Origin: Chitinophagales bacterium
Lineage (GTDB): Bacteria; Bacteroidota; Bacteroidia; Chitinophagales; Chitinophagaceae
NCBI GenBank assembly: GCA_025355935.1
Contig: JANXYS010000322.1
Location: forward strand, 1 to 5,252
Direction: 5' to 3'
DNA length: 5,252 bases
Position 1 is the stretch's first letter, and every line of letters starts with the position of its first letter. Under the pieces are notes generated by a model. That model saw nothing but the letters and a program-made list of their open reading frames with translations, did not search any database and was not told the origin of the DNA. Positions 1 to 5,252 of this stretch are shown here, one piece after another. Position numbers and translations under genes: made by a program.

Positions 1-176
1 CAATTCTAACTGGTTCAACGGCCCGCCTTTACAATGTCAACGGAAAGTTGATCAAACAGCTTGCGCTGCAGAGCTCCGGGAATAAAATGAATGTGCAGGG
101 CATCGCGCCAGGTATGTATATTTTAAAAGTGGGAGATGTGGGATCGAAGAAAATTTTCAAAGTTGTAAAGTTATAA
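1..176 (+). CDS. C-terminal end of a T9SS-secreted protein (type A sorting domain), 5' truncated
   Basis: An open frame enters from the left edge, with its first full codon at position 3, and ends at TAA 174-176, leaving 57 residues. The visible stretch has the pattern of a T9SS type A sorting domain: RLYNVNGKLIKQL (the 'hydrophobic-x-D/N-x-x-G-K-x-hydrophobic' strand), then a short polar turn, then MNVQGIAPGMYILKV (the 'L/I-x-x-G-x-Y' strand), and a basic end IFKVVKL. In Bacteroidota such domains direct a protein through the outer membrane, after which they are removed and the cargo is released or anchored to the surface. The catalytic or binding part lies upstream of the window, so the function of the whole protein cannot be stated. 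The next gene begins 93 bases downstream on the same strand, and no hairpin terminator is visible in the gap. Confidence 0.85.
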   Translation, partial: ILTGSTARLYNVNGKLIKQLALQSSGNKMNVQGIAPGMYILKVGDVGSKKIFKVVKL

Positions 177-269
177 TTGCAGCTTTTAGGCACATATTCT
201 ACACAACCACGGATATTACGGTAAAGGGATTCGTAATTTTACTAATTTTAATCCGATAACTTACTACGC

Positions 270-1427
270 ATGACATCTTCTTTATCCAGACCTTTCTTTA
301 TATTCACAATCCTTTTATTTGGTACACTCGTTCCGGTATTTGCCCAGCCGCAAATGAAACTGAAATATAAAAATTCTACAGTGTACGCTGGCATTGAAGT
401 AGGCTCGAAGGGAGTAAAAATGAGTATAATCGAGGTTGGAAAAAATACACGCCGCGAAGGAAGCTATAATGCACTTCGCGATACCTCAAGCAACACGGAT
501 TTTATCTCTTTTACTCCAGCAACATTTTCCGCAACGAATAAAGCATTTACCGGATTATTTCAGACTGCATTAAATGTTTACAAAATTCCATCCGCCCGTA
601 TATATACCACTATGAGCAGCGGAGTAAAGGTTCAGGCAGATAAAGAGAAAAAAAATGACTGGCTTACATTATTGGCGGATAGTTTCCGTGCAAATATTAA
701 GGAGCCCGCCCGAAAGGTAGAAGTCGTTGACGTGTTGCAGGAAGCACGATTATCTCACCTTGGTATAGTACCCGAGAATAGGCGCTACAGTACCTTCTTA
801 ATTGACATCGGCAGCGGGAATACGAAAGGAGGCTATTTTCCATTCGGAAATGATAGGGATTTTAAACTGTTTAACCTGAGCTGGGGTACTAAAAGTTCTG
901 CAAACGCTGCGGAAAAAAGAATGGGGGATGACAAAACACTTACAAATTTTACCAGGAACGTTTATCGTGTAATGTCGGGGGATGCAAATCCGGAAATAGC
1001 CTATGCTGTTAATGTGAGCAATGCCTACAACATGAGCGACTATGTTGCATTCAGCGGCGGTATAGCCTGGGCGACCGCAACGCTCATGTATCCCGAGCTG
1101 ATCGACAACCCTGTTGTACCTGTTACTTTTGACGAACTTGTGAAATTTAATGAACTGCTTCTTAAAAATTACCCGGCAGTTTCCGATAAATCAATTATGA
1201 AAACTATAGGGAACCAGCCGCCCGAAATACTCTCTGATGTTGAGTCGGAAGTGCGGCGTGTAAACCATGTTTTTGATCAGAAGTCTTTGATTGCCGGTGG
1301 AGCACTTCTTCAGAATATTATGCGGCAGTTCACTGGAGTATACGAAAAGAAGCAATTTTTCCTGGTGAAAAATGGCCAGGTCGGTTGGATATCGGCATAT
1401 GTAAACCAGAGCCTTTCTCAACAGTAA
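270..1427 (+). CDS. Exported Ppx/GppA-like (ASKHA-fold) protein with altered active site
   Basis: 385 residues. Residues 1-25 form a signal peptide (R7, hydrophobic core FFIFTILLFGTLVPV, likely cut after VFA25); there is no lipobox Cys, so a periplasmic location is inferred. The mature part follows the exopolyphosphatase/guanosine-pentaphosphatase (Ppx/GppA) motif order. Phosphate-1 loop-like YAGIEVGSKGVKM is at 39-51. VEVVDVLQEARLSHLGI, at about 150-166, matches the Ppx segment 'IEIISGNEEARLIFMGV', and E158 aligns with the catalytic Glu. LIDIGSGNTKGGY at 177-189 is the phosphate-2 loop, followed by AFSGGIAWATATLM at 260-273 and LIAGGALLQNIM at 340-351. Departures from Ppx: the first-loop Asp is E43, the following Asn is K47, and the Glu of 'DIGGGSTEL' is K186. 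Polyphosphate or pppGpp hydrolysis is therefore doubtful; it may be a binding or structural relative. An internal ATG at 354 (M29) would remove the signal peptide, but the preceding residues are too signal-like to be chance. The next gene starts one base after the stop, implying an operon. Confidence 0.82.
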   Translation: MTSSLSRPFFIFTILLFGTLVPVFAQPQMKLKYKNSTVYAGIEVGSKGVKMSIIEVGKNTRREGSYNALRDTSSNTDFISFTPATFSATNKAFTGLFQTALNVYKIPSARIYTTMSSGVKVQADKEKKNDWLTLLADSFRANIKEPARKVEVVDVLQEARLSHLGIVPENRRYSTFLIDIGSGNTKGGYFPFGNDRDFKLFNLSWGTKSSANAAEKRMGDDKTLTNFTRNVYRVMSGDANPEIAYAVNVSNAYNMSDYVAFSGGIAWATATLMYPELIDNPVVPVTFDELVKFNELLLKNYPAVSDKSIMKTIGNQPPEILSDVESEVRRVNHVFDQKSLIAGGALLQNIMRQFTGVYEKKQFFLVKNGQVGWISAYVNQSLSQQ

Positions 1428-1428
1428 A

Positions 1429-2376
1429 ATGAAAGATACAAAGACACTACTGCTTTTAACTGTTTCACTTTTACTGATAATGTTGTCAGTATTTCTCCTT
1501 TGGACATGGACTTATCGTGTTAAAGCGATTGTTGCTACTGCGGAAAAGAGCCCGGGTCCCAGACTCATATCAATGAACGTAAATAACCAGACGGATGTAA
1601 GTGATTCTCTTAAGAAACGTTACACTGACATGCTTGGTGAAATAAACAAAAGCATTGACTCTGTAAGGAGTAGTGCTGATTCGTTGAATGGCAATTTCTC
1701 AAATAAGCTGACGCAATTTAATAATCTGAAATCAGAGATTAATGGTCTTCTCCAGGATAGGACTACTGGAAATTCTGTCGAGCTTGCAAAGTCAAAGATT
1801 ACCGAATTGCAAACAAGGATAAATCAATTACGCGTGGCGAATACTGACATTTCAAAAGAGAACGAACAGTTACACGCATTATTGAAGCAATTATCCGACA
1901 TACGGAAAACTTCAGCCGATGGCGTCTCTGCTGGCAATGACAACAAGACGGCAAACACCAGAATTGCGTATGCAAGTTCTTCGGACATCTCCACAAGTGA
2001 TCTTCAATTATCAGCAGTTTCTGAAACAAAAGACAATGAAGAACAGGAAACCTCTCTAGCTGATCAAATAGCACATTTCAATGCTTCTTTTACCGTGAGA
2101 AATAATAGCCAGGAAAATAATGTACTGGAAATCGTGGTGGTAGTACTGCAACCAGACGGAAAAGTCTTGCAAAAATCTACCTGGGAGACAGGAACTTTTG
2201 AAACAAAAGAAGGAAAGAAAATATATTCATACAAAACGCGCGCAGATTTTAATAGCGGTGAGACCAAAAAAGTGTTTTTCTCGGTAAGTTCCGATAGGTA
2301 TGCACGCGGCATCTACCGGATGCAAGTGTATAATAAAGGCCAATTAATTGCAACAGTGAGTAAAACAATGAGTTGA
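1429..2376 (+). CDS. Membrane-anchored coiled-coil protein with C-terminal beta-rich domain
   Basis: 315 residues; I do not recognise a named family. A short basic N-terminus (MKDTK) precedes one strongly hydrophobic segment at about 6-28, with no clear cleavage site, so it reads as a type II anchor in the inner membrane with the rest in the periplasm. Residues about 55-160 are polar and heptad-like (repeated L/I with K/E/Q/N, e.g. ITELQTRINQLRVANTDI), consistent with a long coiled coil that could oligomerise. A low-complexity Ser/Asp/Thr linker covers about 160-212. Residues 213-313 alternate hydrophobic and polar in short strands (ASFTVRNNS, VLEIVVVVLQPDGKVL, KKVFFSVSS, GIYRMQVYNKGQLIATV), suggesting a beta-sandwich. 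The start lies one base after the stop of the Ppx/GppA-like gene, so the two are very probably co-transcribed and translationally coupled. The best guess is a membrane partner or scaffold for that exported protein; this is inference. Confidence 0.8.
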   Translation: MKDTKTLLLLTVSLLLIMLSVFLLWTWTYRVKAIVATAEKSPGPRLISMNVNNQTDVSDSLKKRYTDMLGEINKSIDSVRSSADSLNGNFSNKLTQFNNLKSEINGLLQDRTTGNSVELAKSKITELQTRINQLRVANTDISKENEQLHALLKQLSDIRKTSADGVSAGNDNKTANTRIAYASSSDISTSDLQLSAVSETKDNEEQETSLADQIAHFNASFTVRNNSQENNVLEIVVVVLQPDGKVLQKSTWETGTFETKEGKKIYSYKTRADFNSGETKKVFFSVSSDRYARGIYRMQVYNKGQLIATVSKTMS

Positions 2377-2533
2377 TTTGTTTAATTCTTGGTTCCGATA
2401 TTCCTCCCCTTAAATTATTATAAAATCATGGTAAAACTATTCACACGGTATACTTAAGTACACTATTTGTTTATTATCCTTCAAGCAAGTGTATTTAAAC
2501 TTGTTTAATGCTAAAACCTATAAAAAAACATCT
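2377..2533 (+). other. Intergenic leader, 157 bp, A/T-rich
   Basis: This gap lies between the operon and the small beta-sandwich gene. I see no coding sequence and no strong terminator after 2376. It contains a 10-base palindrome TACTTAAGTA (2451-2460). It also contains a weak hairpin: AAGCAAGT (2483-2490) pairs with ACTTGTTT (2499-2506) around an 8-base loop, including one G-U pair. A 7-of-8 match to the Bacteroidota -7 box (TAAACTTG, 2496-2503) overlaps that hairpin, but no TTTG lies at the usual distance upstream. A promoter for the following gene is plausible here but not demonstrated. Confidence 0.4.
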
Positions 2534-3046
2534 ATGAACACAAATAATCCTAACCGGCCATCTGAGCCGGTAGTGGAGCAGACTGTCAATAACAGCACTA
2601 GCTGGATTGGGCACTCCATAAATAATCCGGTAGATATTAGTAAAGGTCAAACATTTGAAGCAACCTCAGAGGGGAATTTGGACGATGTACAAATCTTTTC
2701 GAACATTGTTACAGCTCCCGGAGACGTAGTTATGACCTTGCACAGTTTCGATCCACAAGAAAATGTTTGGAGTAATCCGATTGCATCAAGTACGGTGCCG
2801 ATGAAGACGACGGATACCGGCCGATGGATGTCTTTTCCACTTGCAGGCATGCATTTACAAAAAGGGCGGTCATACGGTTTTAGAATCAGTAGTTCTCATT
2901 CACTCGTGGGACTTGGTGAAGCGGTATGCAGCGCTAAGAATCCCCCTGTAATCAAAGGTCAGGAATGGCAGTTTACAAACGGGGAGAGCAGGGGACAAAG
3001 CTTTTCTTATTTTACGCTTACATACAGATTGGGGCTACGTGCCTGA
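2534..3046 (+). CDS. Small beta-sandwich-like protein without signal peptide, unknown function
   Basis: 170 residues from the ATG at 2534. An in-frame ATG at 2489 would add 15 residues (MYLNLFNAKTYKKTS) that look like translated leader. The 2534 ATG follows an A-rich run (TAAAAAAACATCT), typical of Bacteroidota starts, so it is preferred. After a polar, Asn/Pro-rich tail (1-22), the protein shows the layout of jelly-roll or 'choice-of-anchor' style modules: GQTFEATSEGNLDDVQIF (38-55), VVMTLHSFDP (65-74), PIASSTVPMKTTDTGRWMSF (82-101), and LQKGRSYGFRISSS (108-121). That is the 'GQ-F-A--G-L---' opening, a central 'V-L-L' strand, a 'T-tG-W-sF' strand and a 'L--G--Y-f-i' strand. Such modules are usually extracellular and bind carbohydrate or serve as adhesins, yet no signal peptide, lipobox or sorting domain is visible here. 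The family assignment rests on pattern only. It appears to be a single-gene unit. Confidence 0.72.
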   Translation: MNTNNPNRPSEPVVEQTVNNSTSWIGHSINNPVDISKGQTFEATSEGNLDDVQIFSNIVTAPGDVVMTLHSFDPQENVWSNPIASSTVPMKTTDTGRWMSFPLAGMHLQKGRSYGFRISSSHSLVGLGEAVCSAKNPPVIKGQEWQFTNGESRGQSFSYFTLTYRLGLRA

Positions 3047-3101
3047 AGATTTTACTAGATATTCTTATATATAGTGCATTATCATTCTGAAGGTTAGGCA
3101 T

Positions 3102-3109
3102 TAATTTTG
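3102..3109 (+). promoter_or_regulatory. Possible Bacteroidota -7 promoter box (TAATTTTG)
   Basis: TAATTTTG is an exact match to the Bacteroidota primary sigma -7 consensus TAnnTTTG. It ends 22 bases before the ATG at 3132, which would give a short 5' leader to the dehydrogenase gene. No clear TTTG -33 element is present about 20 bases upstream, so support is partial. Confidence 0.4.
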
Positions 3110-3486
3110 TGAGATAATTGCAAAATTGTATATGTACTCGTGCCGAATCCTTCTTGCCCTCGTATTCAGCGGATTAGTCGGTTTTAATGTATCTACATTG
3201 TCCGCCCAGCCAGTGGTAAGTTATGGAACAGCGGTTGTTTCGGGATTAAATAATCCGGTAGATATCGTCAATGCGGGGGACAGCCGTCTTTTCATCGCGC
3301 AGCAGAACGGCTTAATCTTAAGCTGGAATGGAACGACACTATCTACTTTCATGGATCTTTCAGGAGTTCCTAATTTATTTCCTAGCCCTTCGGGTGGAGA
3401 GCAGGGGCTGCTAAGTATTGCCTTTGATCCAAATTTTGCCGTTAACCGTTACTTTTTCATTTGGTATACTGGAAATTCCGGGGCTT

Positions 3487-3498
3487 TTACGCTTTAAT
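3487..3498 (+). other. Frame disruption 1 in the dehydrogenase gene
   Basis: The first frame reads GNSGAFTL and then stops (TAA 3495-3497), while homology continues one frame over as RFNTSGDVSTGQ from 3490. Relatives typically read '...LTLSRF...' here. An intact gene would therefore need about 2, 5 or 8 extra bases; loss of 8 bases between short direct repeats (ACGCTTT) would give exactly this junction. The size and mechanism are inferred. Confidence 0.75.
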
Positions 3499-3618
3499 AC
3501 TAGCGGTGACGTTTCAACGGGACAAGTATTGCTTTCAATCGAAAAACCAAATCAACCTTCTTACTTTTTCACAAATCATAATGGAGGGAAATTAAATTTT
3601 GGCCCTGATGGAATGCTT

Positions 3619-3632
3619 TATATACTGGTGAT
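3619..3632 (+). other. Frame disruption 2 in the dehydrogenase gene
   Basis: The second frame reads GPDGMLYI and then drifts into LVMAEVVATL and a stop at 3655-3657. The original frame resumes with TGDGGSGGDPL from 3624. The family motif is YIGTGDGG, so the local sequence fits a 4-base loss (one codon plus one base), or a 1-base loss in a variant lacking one Gly. Together with the first break it restores the original frame. Confidence 0.78.
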
Positions 3633-4292
3633 GGCGGAAGTGGTGGCGACCCTTTAAATAATGCTCAGAACCTTGCGTCTCTATTTGGTAAAATGTTGCG
3701 GCTCGATGTAAGCGGCTTCAATACGTCTGCACCATTTTATAATATACCCTCAGATAATCCATTCCTGGTACCCGGCGACGGTATCGCCGATGAAATTTAT
3801 GCGCTGGGTCTCCGTAATCCATGGCGTTGGAGTTTTGATCGGTTGAATGGCAACATGTGGATCGCCGATGTAGGGCAGTCTGCCTGGGAAGAAGTTAATT
3901 ATGTAACAGCAGGATCAACAGCTGGCCTAAATTATGGTTGGCGTTGCAGGGAAGGGCGGCACGACTACAACGTGAGCGGATGTGGTGGGACTTATACCGA
4001 GCCTATATTCGACTATGCACACAATAATGCTACTGGTGGTTTTTCGATTACGGGAGGATATGTATACCGTGGTCCTGACATCTCGAACGCTAGCTTATTG
4101 GGCAGTTATGTAACTGCGGATTATATTTCAGGCAACTTTTGGATAGTGCAGCCTAACGGAAGCTTCACAATTCAAACGGGCCTGCCTGCAAACGTTGTTA
4201 GTTTCGGGGAGGCTAATGATGGCACATTGTATCTTCTTCGCAGATTGGCGGCCCCCAATGGCGCATTATATAAATTACAGGTAGCATCAATC

Positions 4293-4586
4293 GTACCCGT
4301 AATTCTCACTAAGTTTACTGCAATCTCTTTGCCCGGCTACACACTGCTCAACTGGACGACCACATCAGAAATAAATAGCCAAAAGTATGTACCTCAATTC
4401 AGTGCCGATAATATCCATTTTGATGATATAGGAGAAGTTGCAGCGAGTGGCTTAGCAACCGGAACCAACTATACATTTCAACATCATATTGTCATAACTG
4501 GAACCTCCTATTACCGTCTTGCTATTGTTGATAAAGACGGAAGCTTTCATTATTCCACGACAGTTCATGTGGTGGCTGCAGGTGAT
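4293..4586 (+). other. Bacteroidota beta-sandwich linker module in the dehydrogenase
   Basis: The segment starts VPVILTKFTAISLPG, continues LLNWTTTSEINSQKYVPQFS, and ends GTSYYRLAIVDKDGSFHYS. This is the familiar 'LPV-L--F-A / v-L-W-T-sE-N---F-i--S-dg / yYRL-qvD-dG---yS' module that Bacteroidota often place between an extracellular catalytic domain and a T9SS sorting domain. It is probably a fibronectin-like spacer rather than a catalytic part. Confidence 0.75.
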
Positions 4587-4820
4587 GAACCTATCAGTAT
4601 TTTTCCCACGTTAGTAACTAATGGTATCATTAATGTAAAACATGTAAAACCTGGTGCTGCTATTCGGATAATAGCGATGGATGGAAGGCAGGTGTATCAA
4701 AAACATGTATCAGATAACGGTACCGTTCGCTGTTCGCTACCATTTTTAAATGCCGGAATTTATACTGTTGAGGTCATGTCAAACGGATTATCTAAACAAG
4801 AAAGAATCATTATACAATAA
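4587..4820 (+). other. T9SS type A C-terminal sorting domain of the dehydrogenase
   Basis: The final 77 or so residues (EPISIFPTLVTNGIINV, then AIRIIAMDGRQVYQKH, then LPFLNAGIYTVEV and ERIIIQ) follow the type A sorting-domain pattern. In it, a 'yP-p' entry, an 'i-i-d--G--v' strand and an 'l-aGiY-v-v' strand are followed by a basic/hydrophobic tail. The domain predicts export across the outer membrane by the type IX system. It is intact and in frame with the linker module. Confidence 0.85.
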
Positions 4821-4877
4821 CATTGAAAATTAAGCGATAACCCTTGAATTTATCATTACCCTTTTCCCACAAATTTA

Positions 4878-4903
4878 AAAGCCGCGGAAGATTCCACGGC
4901 TTT
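4878..4903 (-). terminator. Intrinsic terminator hairpin between convergent genes
   Basis: Read on the minus strand, AAAGCCGTGG (complement of 4894-4903) pairs with CCGCGGCTTT (complement of 4878-4887) over ten pairs, one of them G-U, around a six-base loop. The strand then continues TTTT-AAATTT. It lies 26 bases past the stop of the minus-strand PepSY-like gene. On the plus strand the stem has one A-C mismatch and follows the dehydrogenase by 57 bases, so it may serve both directions, more strongly on the minus strand. Confidence 0.7.
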
Positions 4904-4928
4904 CAAGTCAACTATTTTTGATGATACT

Positions 4929-5252
4929 TTATAGCGTAATTGAATCCTTCAAGAGCCGACCATCTTTATTGAAATACAAGAACTTCTTTTGAAAATCGTT
5001 TTTCTTAACATAAATACGATATAGTTCCGATCCATCCTCTGTTTGATATACATAACTACGATCTTCCCAATCGCTGTACTTACTCTTCTGCAACCCATCC
5101 TTTACTGCCGCAGGAAGCTCTTCTTCAGAGATACTTACTTCCGATCGCTTCCAGTCACCTTTTGCTGAAAACGTAGCCTGTTGCCGATGATCACTTAAAT
5201 TAAACGTCGCTGCAAAACCTGTTACCTTATCGGCCCACTCAACATTTTTTGC
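4929..5252 (-). CDS. C-terminal part of a PepSY-like (putative beta-lactamase-inhibitor-like) protein, 5' truncated by window edge
   Basis: On the minus strand an uninterrupted frame of 107 codons runs from the right edge to TAA (4929-4931). No start codon lies inside the window; the N-terminus and any signal peptide are off the edge. The residues fit the PepSY-like family common in Bacteroidota: AKNVEWADKVTGFAATF (the 'a--V-W-k--g-y-a-F' strand), then QQATFSAKGDWKRSEVSIS (the 'a-Fd-dG-w--te--i' strand), then EELPAAVKDGLQKSKYSDW (the 'LP-aV---i---y' helix), and a final strand pair YRIYVKKNDFQKKFLYFNKDGRLLK. These are small periplasmic or surface proteins, usually of unknown role. The family call is from pattern. 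The gene is convergent with the dehydrogenase and ends in a good hairpin terminator. Confidence 0.8.
   Translation of the reverse strand, partial: AKNVEWADKVTGFAATFNLSDHRQQATFSAKGDWKRSEVSISEEELPAAVKDGLQKSKYSDWEDRSYVYQTEDGSELYRIYVKKNDFQKKFLYFNKDGRLLKDSITL

Larger units (their letters stand above)
3132..4820 (+). pseudogene. Secreted PQQ-dependent sugar dehydrogenase (sorbosone/glucose type) with T9SS tail; frame broken twice
   Basis: About 560 residues if the frame is restored. ATG 3132 opens a signal peptide (MYSCRILLALVFSGLVGFNVSTLSA). The ORF can be opened 6 bases earlier at a TTG, but ATG is preferred. The catalytic part is the six-bladed beta-propeller of the soluble PQQ glucose/sorbosone dehydrogenase family, which oxidises sugars outside the cytoplasm. 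Diagnostic segments are NNPVDIVNAGDSRLFIAQQ, EQGLLSIAFDPNFAVNRYFF, NHNGGKLNFGPDG (catalytic-type His at 3577-3579), GDGGSGGDPLNNAQNL, ALGLRNPWRWSFD (conserved Arg at 3813-3815), MWIADVGQSAWEEVNYV and YGWRCREG. The N-terminal frame stops at TAA 3495-3497. The next part, to about 3625, is in the +1 frame, which itself stops at 3655-3657. The rest, including the ATG at 3693 from which a 375-residue fragment can be read, is back in the first frame. All three segments remain family-like, so the breaks are recent or are sequencing errors. C-terminal modules are listed separately. Confidence 0.85.

Noticed and set aside
234..250. TAATTTTA repeats (234-241 and 243-250) as -7 promoter boxes for the Ppx/GppA-like gene
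   Set aside because: Each misses the final G of TAnnTTTG and has no TTTG at the expected upstream distance; the region is simply A/T-rich, so I do not list a promoter.
1191..1421. Minus-strand open frame of 76 codons inside the Ppx/GppA-like gene
   Set aside because: It lies wholly antisense to a well-supported gene, shows no recognisable domain, and has composition typical of a shadow frame.
1799..2312. Two minus-strand open frames (1799-2074 and 2064-2312) opposite the coiled-coil gene
   Set aside because: They overlap a plus-strand gene with a clear membrane segment, coiled coil and operon spacing; the antisense products are Cys/Leu/Phe-rich with no domain pattern.
2451..2460. Palindrome TACTTAAGTA as an operator
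   Set aside because: Ten bases only, not extendable outwards, no second copy nearby and no regulator gene in the window.
2489..2533. Upstream ATG start for the small beta-sandwich gene
   Set aside because: The added residues (MYLNLFNAKTYKKTS) resemble translated A/T-rich leader and overlap a possible hairpin; the ATG at 2534 follows a typical A-rich Bacteroidota leader.
2647..2850. Minus-strand open frame opposite the small beta-sandwich gene
   Set aside because: It is a shadow of the plus-strand gene with no domain pattern and no plausible promoter or partner.
3418..3657. Stand-alone 79-residue gene in the middle of the dehydrogenase
   Set aside because: Its residues from about 24 to 69 match the missing middle of the dehydrogenase, and both ends are out-of-frame readings of it; it is a frame-shifted fragment, not a gene.

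Overview
The window looks like chromosomal DNA from a Bacteroidota (Bacteroidetes) bacterium, probably a soil or aquatic Chitinophagaceae-like lineage. Three lines of evidence support this: two proteins end in type IX secretion (T9SS) type A C-terminal sorting domains, starts lack clear Shine-Dalgarno sequences and sit behind A/T-rich leaders, and one leader carries a TAnnTTTG box. The lineage is inferred from protein style only.

Layout, left to right. (1) 1-176: the 3' end of a secreted protein, only its T9SS sorting domain being visible. (2) 270-2376: a tight two-gene operon with a 1-base gap. The first gene encodes an exported Ppx/GppA-like (actin/Hsp70-fold) protein with altered active-site residues. 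The second encodes a protein with one N-terminal membrane anchor, a long coiled coil and a C-terminal beta-rich domain. (3) 2534-3046: a small, leaderless beta-sandwich-like protein of unknown role. (4) 3132-4820: a secreted PQQ-dependent sugar (sorbosone/glucose-type) dehydrogenase with a Bacteroidota beta-sandwich module and a T9SS sorting domain. Its reading frame is broken twice, at about 3492 and about 3625. (5) 4878-4903: a hairpin terminator between convergent genes. (6) 4929-5252, minus strand: the C-terminal 107 residues of a PepSY-like protein running off the window edge.

Most products act outside the cytoplasm. The dehydrogenase would be carried across the outer membrane by T9SS and oxidise sugars at the cell surface, if it is intact in the living cell. 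The most unusual part is the 270-2376 pair: a fold normally used in the cytoplasm for polyphosphate or (p)ppGpp hydrolysis carries a signal peptide, lacks key acidic residues and is coupled to a membrane-anchored coiled-coil partner. Its function is not known to me. No mobile elements, CRISPR arrays, tRNA or rRNA genes were seen.
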